Shown: positions 27,528-36,812 of the stretch, in pieces | How the letters are laid out: each line of letters starts with the position of its first letter | Position numbering within the stretch: the first letter of the stretch is position 1 | Source of the DNA: Streptococcus suis | GTDB lineage: Bacteria > Bacillota > Bacilli > Lactobacillales > Streptococcaceae | Reading direction: 5' to 3' | Assembly (NCBI RefSeq): GCF_024509555.1 | Contig: NZ_JAMWEL010000004.1 | Location: 90,609-154,608 of the forward strand | DNA length: 64,000 nt | Made by a program: the position numbers and the translations under genes | The notes under the pieces: model-generated | What the model was told of the DNA's origin: nothing | Databases searched by the model: none | Seen by the model: the letters and a program-made list of their open reading frames with translations, nothing else

Positions 27528-28619
27528 ATGACAATCTACAACTTCTCTGCAGGTCCTGCAGTATTGCCAAAACCAGTGCTTGAACGTGCCCAAGCTGAAT
27601 TCTTGGATTACAATGGTTCGGGAATGAGTGTTTTGGAGATGTCCCATCGCTCCAAAGACTTCGATGATATTATCAAAGGCGCTGAAGCAACACTGCGTGA
27701 ACTGATGGCTATTCCGGATAACTACAAGGTGTTGTTCTTGCAAGGTGGAGCATCTTTGGAATTTACTATGATTCCTCTCAATTTTGCCCAAGGTAAAAAA
27801 GCCTACTACCTTGTAGGTGGTTCATGGGGTAAGAAAGCCTATACAGAGGCAGTGAAACTATCTAAGACTATTGACTTTGAACCAATCTTGCTGGGCTCAA
27901 CAGAAGATATCACCTATGCAGAATTGCCAACTTTTGATAAAAACGATATCGATCCAAACGCAGCCTATGTACATTTGACAACCAACAATACCATTGAAGG
28001 TACTGCTGTTTACGACATTCCAGATACAAATGGCGTTCCCATCATCGCTGATATGTCTTCAAACATCTTGGCGGCACGCTACAATGTGGAAGATTTTGCC
28101 ATGATTTATGCTGGCGCTCAGAAGAACATTGGTCCTGCTGGTGTGACTGTTGTCATTATCCGAGAGGATTTCCTTAATGATCAACCAATGCTTTCAAGCA
28201 TGTTGGACTACCGTATCCAAGCAGAAAACGAGTCATTATATAACACACCACCTGCATACTCAATCTACATTTCTAAGCTAGTATTTGAATGGGTCAAGGA
28301 AATCGGTGGTGTGGATGAAATGGAAAAAATCAACCGCGAAAAGTCTGGCTTGCTTTATGACTACATTGATCAGTCTAATTTCTACAAAAATCCAGTTCGT
28401 AAAAAAGAAGAGCGTTCAGTAGCTAATATTCCATTTGTGTCCCCAAGTGAAGAGCTGGATACCAAATTTGTCAAAGAAGCGACAGCAGCAGGCTTCAAGA
28501 ACATTAAGGGACACCGCTCTGTTGGCGGTATGCGAGCATCACTCTACAATGCCTTCCCACGCCAAGGTGTGGTCGACTTGATTGACTTCATGAAGAAATT
28601 TGCAGCGGAGAATGCTTAA
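27528..28619 (+). CDS. serC: Phosphoserine aminotransferase
   Basis: Second step of serine biosynthesis: 3-phosphohydroxypyruvate to phosphoserine, with PLP (363 aa). [20 protein letters not shown] opens the protein; the PLP lysine is in [13 protein letters not shown] (about residue 198). [14 protein letters not shown] near the C-terminus binds the substrate phosphate. The start at 27528 is set by TTTTGGAGGG just upstream and the family N-terminus. Its TAA overlaps the ATG of the next gene by one base. Confidence 0.95.
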   Translation: MTIYNFSAGPAVLPKPVLERAQAEFLDYNGSGMSVLEMSHRSKDFDDIIKGAEATLRELMAIPDNYKVLFLQGGASLEFTMIPLNFAQGKKAYYLVGGSWGKKAYTEAVKLSKTIDFEPILLGSTEDITYAELPTFDKNDIDPNAAYVHLTTNNTIEGTAVYDIPDTNGVPIIADMSSNILAARYNVEDFAMIYAGAQKNIGPAGVTVVIIREDFLNDQPMLSSMLDYRIQAENESLYNTPPAYSIYISKLVFEWVKEIGGVDEMEKINREKSGLLYDYIDQSNFYKNPVRKKEERSVANIPFVSPSEELDTKFVKEATAAGFKNIKGHRSVGGMRASLYNAFPRQGVVDLIDFMKKFAAENA

Positions 28620-29176
28620 TGGAAATCCGTCTTGCGCATCCCAATGAAGTAGGATCAATTTGTCAGATTATTGATCAGGCAAAGGCTTTTCTAGCAACTT
28701 CTGGCAGTAGCCAGTGGCAAGGGGTCTATCCTAATCAAGATACGATTTTTGATGATATTTTAAGTGGCAAGGGCTATGTTGGTCTGGTGGACGGAAAAGT
28801 TGCTGTTTATGCGGCTGTATTTCGTGGGACAGAGGCTGCCTATGAAGCTATTTATGACGGCAAGTGGCAGCACAATAATCCTCTCTATACTACTATTCAC
28901 CGTGTGGCGGTTGCTGAAGGTTTTCGTGGTCAAGGTGTGGTTCAGACCTTCCTACAAGGGATTATTGAAGGGCAAAAGGGCCCAGACTTCCGATGTGACA
29001 CCCATGAGAAAAATCAGCCCATGCAACATATTCTAGAAAAGCTAGGCTTTGTCTATTGTGGCAAAATTCCCTTGGACGGCGAACGCCTAGCCTACCAAAA
29101 AATCAAGCATAAGAGCGAACGTAGTCTCTATCACGAGATAAGTGAAGACGATCGTTGGTTGCTTGGAAATAATTAA
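28619..29176 (+). CDS. GNAT family N-acetyltransferase in the serine operon
   Basis: Acetyl-CoA-dependent acetyltransferase (185 aa); substrate unknown. The GNAT fold is shown by IHRVAVAEGFRGQGVVQTFL (motif A, about residues 93-112) and the C-terminal KNQPMQHILEKLGFVYCGKI. It is translationally coupled to serC and lies before serA, an arrangement also seen in other streptococci. Confidence 0.87.
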   Translation: MEIRLAHPNEVGSICQIIDQAKAFLATSGSSQWQGVYPNQDTIFDDILSGKGYVGLVDGKVAVYAAVFRGTEAAYEAIYDGKWQHNNPLYTTIHRVAVAEGFRGQGVVQTFLQGIIEGQKGPDFRCDTHEKNQPMQHILEKLGFVYCGKIPLDGERLAYQKIKHKSERSLYHEISEDDRWLLGNN

Positions 29177-29193
29177 AAATATGAAAGAAAGTT

Positions 29194-29217
29194 AGGCGGA
29201 AGCTCTTCCGCCTTTTT
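29194..29217 (+). terminator. Intrinsic terminator 12 bp before serA
   Basis: AGGCGGAAG/CTTCCGCCT stem with T5 tail, ending 11 bases before the serA ATG. No room remains for a promoter between it and serA. Confidence 0.8.
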
Positions 29218-29228
29218 AGGTAAGAATA

Positions 29229-30410
29229 ATGGTATTTAGCGTACGAACCTTTAACAATATTAACCAAGTTGGTCTCAAGGAATTGGGTAATAAATTCCAG
29301 ATTGACGGAGACCATGCGGCAAATCCAGATGCTTTTATCATCCGTTCTGAAAACTTGCACGGCTTTGATTTTCCAGAAAATTTGAAAGCCATTGCACGTG
29401 CGGGTGCAGGGACTAACAATATTCCAATCGAAGAGGCAACAGAGAAAGGTATTGTTGTCTTTAACACTCCAGGTGCCAATGCCAATGCCGTAAAAGAGGC
29501 GGTGCTTGCTTCTATCCTCTTGTCTGCGCGTGACTATATTGGTGCTACTGCTTGGACAAATACATTGACAGGTGATGATGTTCCTAAGCAGGTTGAAGCA
29601 GGTAAGAAGCAGTTTGCAGGGACAGAGATATCAGGCAAAACTTTGGGTGTTATCGGACTGGGTGCTATCGGTGCCCGTATTGCTAACGATGCTCGCCGTC
29701 TGGGTATGAATGTACTTGGTTACGATCCGTATGTGTCTGTTGAAACAGCTTGGACTATCTCAAGTCACGTCAAACGTGTAGATGATTTGAAAGAAATCTT
29801 TACCAATGCTGACTACATTACTGTTCATGTTCCTTTGACAGACAAAACACGTAGTTTATTTAATGCGAATAGTTTTGGTCAAATGAAGAAAGGGACAACC
29901 TTAATCAACTTCGCCCGTGGTGAGTTGGTTAACAATGCCGACCTGTTTGAAGCTATCGAAGCAGGAGTTATCAAGAACTACATCACTGACTTTGGTACAG
30001 AAGAAGTGCTTAATAAGGACCACATTATCGTCTTCCCACACGTTGGTGGTTCAACAGAAGAAGCGGAGCTCAACTGTGCCATTGCGGCTGGTCAGACCAT
30101 TAGTCGTTTTATGGAGACTGGTGAAATCATCAACTCAGTCAATTTCCCAAATGTCAAACAGTTCTTGGATGCTCCCTATCGGATTACCCTTATCAACAAA
30201 AACATTCCAAACATGGTGGCAAAAATTACCACAGCCGTGTCTGAATTAGGAATCAACATTGACAACATTATCAACAAGTCAAAAGGTGACTATGCCTATA
30301 CCTTGTTGGACTTGGATGAAGCAGACAAGGCAAAAATCGACCAGTTGGTTGCCAAATTTGAAGCAACGGAAGCTATTGTCAAGGTCCGCGTCATTAAAAA
30401 TAAAAACTAA
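29229..30410 (+). CDS. serA: D-3-phosphoglycerate dehydrogenase
   Basis: First step of serine biosynthesis (393 aa). The NAD-binding motif is LGVIGLGAIGARIAN (about residue 139-153), the catalytic Arg in NFARGELVN, Glu in DFGTEE and His in FPHVGGSTEEAE. A C-terminal ACT domain (about residues 318-393; VAKITTAVSELGINIDNI) may sense serine. Its likely ribosome site AGG directly follows the terminator at 29194-29217, so transcription must read through it. Confidence 0.94.
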   Translation: MVFSVRTFNNINQVGLKELGNKFQIDGDHAANPDAFIIRSENLHGFDFPENLKAIARAGAGTNNIPIEEATEKGIVVFNTPGANANAVKEAVLASILLSARDYIGATAWTNTLTGDDVPKQVEAGKKQFAGTEISGKTLGVIGLGAIGARIANDARRLGMNVLGYDPYVSVETAWTISSHVKRVDDLKEIFTNADYITVHVPLTDKTRSLFNANSFGQMKKGTTLINFARGELVNNADLFEAIEAGVIKNYITDFGTEEVLNKDHIIVFPHVGGSTEEAELNCAIAAGQTISRFMETGEIINSVNFPNVKQFLDAPYRITLINKNIPNMVAKITTAVSELGINIDNIINKSKGDYAYTLLDLDEADKAKIDQLVAKFEATEAIVKVRVIKNKN

Positions 30411-30412
30411 GT

Positions 30413-30907
30413 ATGTACTTAAAAACGATCTATCAAAGTCCACTTGGACCTATGTCTCTTGTTGCTAGTGATAGGGGCTTGCGAGGTGCCTGGTTTGAGG
30501 ACCAGAAGTATTTTGAACGAGGACTAACTGAAGAACCAGTTCTAGGCTCACATCCTATTTTGGATCAGACCAGTCTCTTGCTGGATGCTTATTTTTCAGG
30601 TCAAGATGTAGATTTTTCTAGCCTGACGCTTGAAGCTATTGGAACGGAATTTCAGGAAAAAGTCTGGGCTCTATTGAAAGAAATTACTCATGGACAGACG
30701 ACTAGCTATGGACAACTTGCCCAGCAACTAGGAGTCTGTTCAGGGCAGGCAGTCGGTGGAGCAGTTGGGCGAAATCCTTATTCTGTCATCGTTCCCTGTC
30801 ACCGTGTTCTCAATCAAAAAGGGCAGTTGACAGGCTATGCTGGAGGATTGGATAAAAAAATCTGGCTCTTGCAACACGAAAATCCATACTTTGAGGTGAA
30901 ACAATGA
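30413..30907 (+). CDS. ogt: Methylated-DNA-[protein]-cysteine S-methyltransferase
   Basis: Direct reversal of O6-alkylguanine in DNA by suicide alkyl transfer to Cys (164 aa). The active-site motif VIVPCHRV (about residues 123-130), the helix-turn-helix TTSYGQLAQQLG and the following GYAGGLDKK wing are intact. It starts two bases after serA's stop, overlaps the next gene by four bases, and is probably part of the serA transcript. Confidence 0.92.
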   Translation: MYLKTIYQSPLGPMSLVASDRGLRGAWFEDQKYFERGLTEEPVLGSHPILDQTSLLLDAYFSGQDVDFSSLTLEAIGTEFQEKVWALLKEITHGQTTSYGQLAQQLGVCSGQAVGGAVGRNPYSVIVPCHRVLNQKGQLTGYAGGLDKKIWLLQHENPYFEVKQ

Positions 30908-31257
30908 TTTTATACTATGAATATCCCAAATGTTCGACCTGTCGAGCAGCAAAAGCAGAGCTGAAAAGTTTGGGCTTGGAATTTGAAGCTATTGATATCA
31001 AGACAACTCCTCCAAGTGCTGACCAGCTCAAATCCTGGATGGAAGCAACAGGTTTAGACTTGAAAAAGTATTTCAATACTTCAGGCAATAGTTACCGCGA
31101 ACTTGGTCTGAAGGATAAATTTGACAGTTTAACGGTGGATCAAGCATTAGACTTATTAGCTAATGATGGTATGCTGATCAAACGCCCCCTCTTGATACAA
31201 GATGGTAAAATCTTGCAGATTGGCTATCGTACAAAATATGAAAATCTCGGTTTATAG
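30904..31257 (+). CDS. Spx/ArsC-family thioredoxin-fold protein
   Basis: The 117-aa protein has the ArsC/Spx/YffB fold: YYEYPKCSTCRAAKAEL with C-x2-C at residues about 10-13, FNTSGNSYRELGLKD in the middle and LIKRPLLIQDG with the conserved R-P near 97. It resembles the Spx/MgsR group less than the arsenate-reductase-like YusI/YffB proteins; the substrate is unknown. The ATG overlaps ogt's TGA. Confidence 0.85.
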   Translation: MILYYEYPKCSTCRAAKAELKSLGLEFEAIDIKTTPPSADQLKSWMEATGLDLKKYFNTSGNSYRELGLKDKFDSLTVDQALDLLANDGMLIKRPLLIQDGKILQIGYRTKYENLGL

Positions 31258-31271
31258 GGCCGAGATTTTTT
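31243..31271 (+). terminator. Terminator of the serA-ogt-spx-like unit
   Basis: AATCTCGG/CCGAGATT stem followed by T-rich tail; overlaps the end of the coding sequence. Confidence 0.85.
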
Positions 31272-31298
31272 GACTATAGTCAAATGCATTTGCTTTCA

Positions 31299-31350
31299 GC
31301 CAAGGAACTGAGGAGCAGGTAGTACTAGGGTTTGGCAAGCCGACAATGAC
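31299..31350. repeat. Dispersed hairpin repeat, copy 1
   Basis: GCCAAG and TTTGGC flank a 26-nt loop (AACTGAGG then ACTAGGG), followed by AAGCCGA and ATGAC. A second copy at 35154-35205 has a loop of the same length and a different but still complementary stem. Located between two converging genes. Confidence 0.6.
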
Positions 31351-31396
31351 GATGTATCAACGCTAATGCAAGTACCTCTATTTTTGGGAATAAGTC

Positions 31397-32293
31397 CTAT
31401 AGAGCGTATTCAACAGTGATGTACTCATGGTGCTGTTTGAGCGTATCAAGGATATGGGGTTTCTTGGCTACAAGTTGCCGCATGATGTCATGTTCCAGTT
31501 CATGAAGGTGAATTTTTATTTTTACCTGCATACCTTGCTTATAGATATGAATATCCACGTCCTCTGTTTCCTCTAAGTATTGTTCTAAGATTTCATATAA
31601 ACATTCTTGAATTTCAGGTAGATGGACAGTACCGTGGGCAAGTTCTTTGAAGGAGGATATGAGTAGGGTGAGGGGTTCCTTGAATGAGATCAGGGCAAGT
31701 GCAAGGGTTACGAAGAAATCACCTGTATAATGCAGAAAATCCATAGGGCTCTTGTTAGGGATAAAAGCAAGAAATAGAAAAGCGATACCAATGGCGGCTG
31801 AAATCAAGCCGTCAATCAAGTTTCCTTTGGCCTCAGCTGCAATGATGGTTGAGATATTGCCGGTTTTTTGATTCATATAGCGATTGTAGCCATACAGACC
31901 GAAGCAAACAAAAAGCATGATACTGGTGTAGGGGATAACAGGCCCCGTTGTCATCTGGTGCCCAATGCCATGGACAAAATAGGCAAAGGCTGTCGCTGCT
32001 GTTTCCAAAACTGCAAAAACAAGCAGGAGTAAGGTAGCCAAGGATTTCATAATGGCATAGAGTGGTTCAAGAAAGTGAAGTCCTTGAGGAAAGGTTGCTG
32101 TTCTTCGGTGGCTATTTTTGGAAATATAGACAGCAACAATTGATGATACAAAAGCAATTAGGGAGAAGACACTGTCTAAGAGAAGGGCGTTTAAATCGGT
32201 CATAATGTAGACTGCCAGACCTGCCAAACCACTGAGCCCATTGACTAGGGCAGAGATGGTTAAAGAGCGCGCTTCAATTTTTTTTGGATCCAT
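31397..32293 (-). CDS. Cation diffusion facilitator family transporter
   Basis: Inner-membrane metal/proton antiporter (298 aa) of the CDF family, probably exporting Zn, Mn, Fe or Co. Transmembrane helices run through residues about 15-200; helix II carries LLLDSVFSLIAF where CDF proteins have metal-site Asp residues, and helix V has NLIDGLISA (D-x3 pattern). A C-terminal cytoplasmic domain with His residues (IHLHELEHDIM) follows. GGAGGAG on the minus strand is the ribosome site. The metal cannot be fixed from sequence. Confidence 0.87.
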   Translation of the reverse strand: MDPKKIEARSLTISALVNGLSGLAGLAVYIMTDLNALLLDSVFSLIAFVSSIVAVYISKNSHRRTATFPQGLHFLEPLYAIMKSLATLLLLVFAVLETAATAFAYFVHGIGHQMTTGPVIPYTSIMLFVCFGLYGYNRYMNQKTGNISTIIAAEAKGNLIDGLISAAIGIAFLFLAFIPNKSPMDFLHYTGDFFVTLALALISFKEPLTLLISSFKELAHGTVHLPEIQECLYEILEQYLEETEDVDIHIYKQGMQVKIKIHLHELEHDIMRQLVAKKPHILDTLKQHHEYITVEYAL

Positions 32294-32370
32294 TTCATCT
32301 CCTCCTTAACTAGTTCACTAAAATTAGTATACTATATTTTGTAATCGGTTTCAAAAATCTTGCCTTAAAG

Positions 32371-32394
32371 AAAAAGAGGGTTTTCCCTCTTTTA
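32371..32394 (-). terminator. Terminator of exoA
   Basis: AAAAGAGGG/CCCTCTTTT around TTTT, overlapping exoA's stop; on the minus strand a T5-rich tail follows. Confidence 0.8.
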
Positions 32395-33222
32395 TGGTAA
32401 ATCAATTTCCATGACAATCGGTGTGTGGTCTTGGCGGGCACCAGAATCAATCATGTCTGACTTGGTTACCTTATCAGCGATACGGTCGCTGACCAACCAG
32501 TAGTCAATTCTCCAGCCTGTGTTGTTGATTTTGCTGGTACGGCTACGTTGAGCCCACCAAGTATAGGCGTTGAGGACATCCCCATGTAAGTGGCGGAAGG
32601 TATCAGTAAATCCTTTAGCAAGTAGATTTGTAAATCCTTCCCGCTCTTCGTCTGTAAATCCTGGTGACTGGCGGTTGCTAGCCGGGTTGGCCAAGTCTAT
32701 TTCCTTGTGGGCAACGTTGTAGTCACCTGTGGCTAGGACTGGTTTTTGGCTGTCAAGCTGTGATAGGTATTCAGCATACTGGACGTCCCAGATTTGGCGG
32801 TCTGAGAGTCTCTTCAAGCCATCGCCAGCATTTGGCGTATAAACTTGGGTAACATAGTAGTCATCAAATTCCAGCGTGATGATGCGTCCCTCAGAATCCA
32901 TAGTGGTAGGAGCACCAATTTCTGGGAAGCTGATAGTTGGTGTTAGGTGATCTTTATAAAGGAAGAGGGTCCCCGCATAGCCCTTGCGTGCAGGTTCAAC
33001 GGATGAACGCCAGGTAGTGGCATAGCCTGGGAAGTAGCCTTCGAGGATTTCCAAGTGCTTCTTGGTTGGCCCCTTGTCAGAGAGTTTGGTTTCCTGAATG
33101 GCAATAATGTCGGCATCTTCCGCAACTAGCGTGTCAATGACGGAACGGGATAGGAGGGCGCGTGGGGATTCAGCTGTCAGAGCAGCATTGAGGGAATCAA
33201 TGTTCCAAGAAATGAGTTTCAT
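32392..33222 (-). CDS. exoA: Exodeoxyribonuclease III / AP endonuclease
   Basis: Base-excision repair enzyme (276 aa), magnesium-dependent. Family motifs: MKLISWNIDSLNA (Asn of N-I/N-D), IIAIQETKLSD (metal Glu), YVTQVYTPNAGDGL, ATGDYNVAH (catalytic Asp-Asn), WRIDYWLVSD and the final QDHTPIVMEI His. This order matches ExoIII/ExoA. A GAAAAGGAACC ribosome site is at the right distance on the minus strand. Confidence 0.94.
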   Translation of the reverse strand: MKLISWNIDSLNAALTAESPRALLSRSVIDTLVAEDADIIAIQETKLSDKGPTKKHLEILEGYFPGYATTWRSSVEPARKGYAGTLFLYKDHLTPTISFPEIGAPTTMDSEGRIITLEFDDYYVTQVYTPNAGDGLKRLSDRQIWDVQYAEYLSQLDSQKPVLATGDYNVAHKEIDLANPASNRQSPGFTDEEREGFTNLLAKGFTDTFRHLHGDVLNAYTWWAQRSRTSKINNTGWRIDYWLVSDRIADKVTKSDMIDSGARQDHTPIVMEIDLP

Positions 33223-33379
33223 ATCGGTTCCTTTTCTAGTTTCTTACTGTTTTACATTATACCAAAAATCCCTTTTTCAAGCGAACAAGGGAATTTGAAA
33301 AAATTTTTCAATTTTTGTGTTACAGTATTAAAAGTATGGTACAATAGTAACAAAGAAATCTTTGTTTTCGGAGGTTGTT

Positions 33380-35035
33380 ATGAAAAGAAAGTTGATTGGC
33401 TTTGCCTGGCTAGCTCTCATTCTAGAAATGCTAGTCTATTACTGGTATCAGCTACCGGCTATCAATGTCTTTAGTCTGGGTTTCTGGGTCTTCGTTCTGC
33501 AGTCAACAGCCCTGGCCTGGTTGATCTTACTCTTTAGCCATCCTACTGGTCTTATTCAACAAGCGACCAAAGTCACAGGCCGACAACGTCAGGTGACAAC
33601 CTACAATATCAATCCTAAACTGCCTGCCTTTCTTAGTTGGACTGGTCGCCTCTGGCTTCTAGTTGTTCTTGCCTTGGTTGGACTGGGCATTTTCAACTCT
33701 CCTATCTTCCGAGCTAAAGATTATGCGGCGGTCATTTCGGTGACGGATGCGGATTTCAAGTCGGATTTCCCAGAAACAGATATTTCCAAGCTGGCCCTTT
33801 TGGACCGTGCTTCGGCTGAGAAAATCGGTGACACTTATCTGGGCACCATCGACAAGGTTTCTCAGTTCGGCATTTCCGATGATTACCGTCAGATTACCAT
33901 CGGTCAGCAGCCTTTCCGTGTGTCGCCCTTGGAGTATAAGTCTTTTTGGAAATGGCTGAGCAACCATCAAGACGGGATTGGTTACTATGTTAAGGTCAAT
34001 CAGACGACAGGGAAAGCAGAGCTTGCCAAGCTGAGCAAGTCCATGCATTACTCAGATACTGAGTATTTGTTCAATGACACCCTGCGTCATCTCCGTCTGC
34101 AATACCCAACAACCATTTTTGGAAAACCGTCCTTTGAAGTGGATGATGAGGGCAATCCGTACTATATCGCAACCACCTATCAACCAAAATTTGGTCTGTC
34201 TTCCAATGACCCGACAGGTGCCATTGTTTTGGATGCCGTGACAGGTGAGAGTAAGAAGTACAGTCTGGCAGATATTCCTGAGTGGGTGGACCGTGTCTAT
34301 TCAGCAAACAATGTGATCAGTCGTGTTGATGATCATTACACCTACCAAAATGGTTTCTGGAATACCATTTTTAGCCAAACAGGAGTCAAACATACAACTG
34401 ACAGCTATAACTATATTTCCATTGGTTCTGATATTTACCTCTATACTGGAATTACTTCTGCCACTGCAGATTCTTCCAACCTTGGATTTATTCTGGTTAA
34501 TATGCGGACCCGTGAAATTACCAACTACAAGCTAGCCTCAGCGACTGAAACTGCTGCCCAAGAATCGGCAGAAGGGGAAGTACAGGAAAAGGGCTATCAG
34601 GCAACTGCTCCAAGTCTGGTCAAATTAGCAGACACAGCCTATTACTTGGTTTCTCTAAAAGATGATGCTGGTTTGGTCAAGTCCTATGCCCTGGTCGATG
34701 CGGAAGATTACCAACAAGTAACGGTCAACAATGACGTGGCGACCCTTATTTCGCAAGTAACGGGGACAGATGCATCCAGCCTAGCAGGTCTAAGTACCAA
34801 TGAATCTGGAGAAGTTGAAGAAGCAGAAGTGATTTCTGGTAAGGTTGAAGCCTTGGCAAGTCAGATGATTGCTGGTTCAACGGTTTACTATATTCAATCA
34901 GCTGACCAGATTTACAAGGTCAAGGCAACTGAGGATAGTACAGACAAGCTACCATTTATCAAGGTGGGAGATAACTTTACAGGTCAACTGGATAAGAACA
35001 ATTACCTGAAAAATGTGACCATTGGTCAAGAATAA
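33380..35035 (+). CDS. Conserved streptococcal membrane protein, function unknown
   Basis: The 551-aa protein has three N-terminal transmembrane helices (about residues 5-24, 31-51 and 87-105) and a large domain of about 440 residues that should face outwards. The domain holds beta-rich, PepSY-like stretches (GYYVKVNQTTGKAEL, GNPYYIATTYQPKFGLSSNDPTGAIVLDAVTGESKKYSL), but no catalytic motif is recognised. ATG 33380 is preferred over 33362 because CGGAGG lies just upstream. The likely -10 is TACAAT near 33340, and the gene stands alone. Confidence 0.8.
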   Translation: MKRKLIGFAWLALILEMLVYYWYQLPAINVFSLGFWVFVLQSTALAWLILLFSHPTGLIQQATKVTGRQRQVTTYNINPKLPAFLSWTGRLWLLVVLALVGLGIFNSPIFRAKDYAAVISVTDADFKSDFPETDISKLALLDRASAEKIGDTYLGTIDKVSQFGISDDYRQITIGQQPFRVSPLEYKSFWKWLSNHQDGIGYYVKVNQTTGKAELAKLSKSMHYSDTEYLFNDTLRHLRLQYPTTIFGKPSFEVDDEGNPYYIATTYQPKFGLSSNDPTGAIVLDAVTGESKKYSLADIPEWVDRVYSANNVISRVDDHYTYQNGFWNTIFSQTGVKHTTDSYNYISIGSDIYLYTGITSATADSSNLGFILVNMRTREITNYKLASATETAAQESAEGEVQEKGYQATAPSLVKLADTAYYLVSLKDDAGLVKSYALVDAEDYQQVTVNNDVATLISQVTGTDASSLAGLSTNESGEVEEAEVISGKVEALASQMIAGSTVYYIQSADQIYKVKATEDSTDKLPFIKVGDNFTGQLDKNNYLKNVTIGQE

Positions 35036-35043
35036 TTTGAAAG

Positions 35044-35082
35044 AAGAGCAGGACTTGCCTAAAGGCTTAACTTGCTCTTTTT
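35044..35082 (+). terminator. Terminator after the large membrane protein
   Basis: AAGAGCA pairs with TGCTCTT, with AAGCC/GGCTT-like inner pairing (TTGCC/GGCTTAA), followed by T6. Confidence 0.75.
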
Positions 35083-35110
35083 TATTTTGATGCTGAATAA
35101 TCAATTTTAT

Positions 35111-35116
35111 GGTATA
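35111..35116 (+). promoter_or_regulatory. -10 box of a long leader before the amino acid permease
   Basis: TATGGTATAATGTGG carries an extended-type TATAAT about 190 bp upstream of the permease start. The resulting leader contains the dispersed hairpin repeat and a TTGGCA/TGCCAG hairpin near 35242-35266. It does not match a riboswitch class I know. Confidence 0.6.
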
Positions 35117-35153
35117 ATGTGGCAGGCTTTTATCGTCGAATGAATAATCTTAC

Positions 35154-35205
35154 AGACAAGAAACTGAGGCACAGACAGAACTAGGGTTTGTCTTGCCGAA
35201 AGTGA
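35154..35205. repeat. Dispersed hairpin repeat, copy 2
   Basis: AGACAAG and TTTGTCT flank a 26-nt loop that matches copy 1 (31299-31350) at 20 of 26 positions, followed by TGCCGA and GTGAC. The stem differs from copy 1 on both sides, so pairing is kept. Confidence 0.6.
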
Positions 35206-35310
35206 CAAAGATTTAAAGTTCATTAAAATGCTATATTTGGCTAGTTGGCAGATAATTCTTTGCCAGACGGCTGAAGTACAATTAAGCTATCATATTTTAA
35301 GGAGTTACTC

Positions 35311-36699
35311 GTGAATTTATTCAGGAAAAAGAAAGCTGAGAGTCGGATTAATCACATGCGACGACACTTGGGTTTGTTGGATTTGATTATGTTAGGTATT
35401 GGTTCCATGGTGGGAACGGGAATTTTTACGGTCACTGGCCTAGCAGCTGCGCAATATGCTGGTCCAGCTTTGATTCTATCGATTGTAATTGCGGCAGTTT
35501 CTGTTGGTCTGACTGCCTTGTTCTACGCTGAATTTGCTTCCCGTATTCCAACCAATGGGGGAGCCTACGGCTATCTCTATGCGGTATTTGGTGAATTTCC
35601 TGCCTGGCTTGCGGGCTGGTTGACCATTATGGAATTTTTGACTGCAGTGTCTAGTGTGGCATCGGGTTGGGGTTCTTATTTGAAAGGTCTGTTAGCCAAT
35701 TTTGGTCTTGCTCTGCCAACGGCCTTGAATGGTACTTTCAACCCAGCCCAGGGAACCTATATTGACCTTTTACCAGTCTTGGTACTGATTTTCGTGGTTG
35801 GTGTGGTTCTACTCAATTCTAAGGCTGCCCTTCGCTTTAACTCGGCATTGGTTGTATTGAAATTCTCAGCATTAGCTCTTTTCATCATTGCCGGGCTCTT
35901 CTTCATTAAGCCTGAGAACTGGTCCAATTTTGCTCCATTTGGCTTTGGGGCAGTCTATGGTGGTCAGGCTGGTATTATGGCAGGGGCTTCTCTGATGTTC
36001 TTTGCCTTCCTTGGTTTTGAGTCTATTTCCTTGGCGATTGATGAAGTCAAAAGCCCTGAGAAGAATGTACCGAAGGGAATTGTCTTGTCCCTGTCTATCG
36101 TAACTATCCTTTACATTGTCGTGACCTTGGTCTTGACCGGAATGGTGCATTATAGTAAGCTTAATGTAGCGGATGCAGTTGCCTTTGCCCTTCGTGAGGT
36201 AGGCTTGGGTTGGGCAGCAAGTTATGTATCCGTCGTAGCTATCTTGACGCTGATTACGGTGTGTATTTCCATGACCTATGCCCTTTCTCGTATGGTTTAT
36301 TCCGTCAGTCGTGATGGGCTCTTGCCGAAATCTCTCAGCCAATTGACTGCGACTAGCAAGGTTCCAAAAAATGCGACTATCTTGGTGGGAATCTTTGCGG
36401 CAATCTGTGCAGGTATTTTCCCCTTGGCAAGTATTGCCAGCTTCCTCAATATTTGTACCCTAGCCTATCTGATTATGTTGGCCCTTGGCCTTATCCGCTT
36501 ACGTCAGGTTGAAGGTTTACCAAAAGAAGGTCAATTCAAAACGCCTTTTGTACCAGCTTTGCCAATCCTCTCTATCATCATCTGTCTGTCCTTTATGTTC
36601 CAGTACAGTTTGGATACTTGGATTGCCTTTGGAGTGGCTCTGATTGTTGGAATACTGATCTATGTTTTCTACGGCTACAAGCATTCGGAAGTGCAATAG
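35311..36699 (+). CDS. APC family amino acid permease
   Basis: Secondary amino acid transporter (462 aa) with about twelve transmembrane helices. The helix-1 signature MLGIGSMVGTGIFTVTGLAA (about residues 28-47), FFAFLGFESISLAIDEVKSPEKNVPKGI (helix 6 to loop) and SRDGLLPKSLS fit the cationic-amino-acid/YfnA group. The substrate is not determinable. The start codon is GTG with AAGGAG seven bases upstream. Confidence 0.9.
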   Translation: MNLFRKKKAESRINHMRRHLGLLDLIMLGIGSMVGTGIFTVTGLAAAQYAGPALILSIVIAAVSVGLTALFYAEFASRIPTNGGAYGYLYAVFGEFPAWLAGWLTIMEFLTAVSSVASGWGSYLKGLLANFGLALPTALNGTFNPAQGTYIDLLPVLVLIFVVGVVLLNSKAALRFNSALVVLKFSALALFIIAGLFFIKPENWSNFAPFGFGAVYGGQAGIMAGASLMFFAFLGFESISLAIDEVKSPEKNVPKGIVLSLSIVTILYIVVTLVLTGMVHYSKLNVADAVAFALREVGLGWAASYVSVVAILTLITVCISMTYALSRMVYSVSRDGLLPKSLSQLTATSKVPKNATILVGIFAAICAGIFPLASIASFLNICTLAYLIMLALGLIRLRQVEGLPKEGQFKTPFVPALPILSIIICLSFMFQYSLDTWIAFGVALIVGILIYVFYGYKHSEVQ

Positions 36700-36704
36700 G
36701 CTAC

Positions 36705-36732
36705 ATCCCTTCGTGATTTGAAGGGATTTTTT
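36705..36732 (+). terminator. Terminator of the permease
   Basis: ATCCCTTC/GAAGGGAT perfect 8-bp stem, 7-nt loop, T6 tail. Confidence 0.88.
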
Positions 36733-36812
36733 CTACAATTTTTTTATATTTTGTGGTGCATTTCTAAATAAAGTAGTATAATATATGTAGTATAAGAGAA
36801 AGGAGTTTTCTC

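Noticed and set aside
35101..35310. Riboswitch in the long leader of the amino acid permease
   Set aside because: Hairpins are present, but none of the conserved cores of lysine, glycine, SAM or T-box leaders was found; the main structure is the dispersed repeat.
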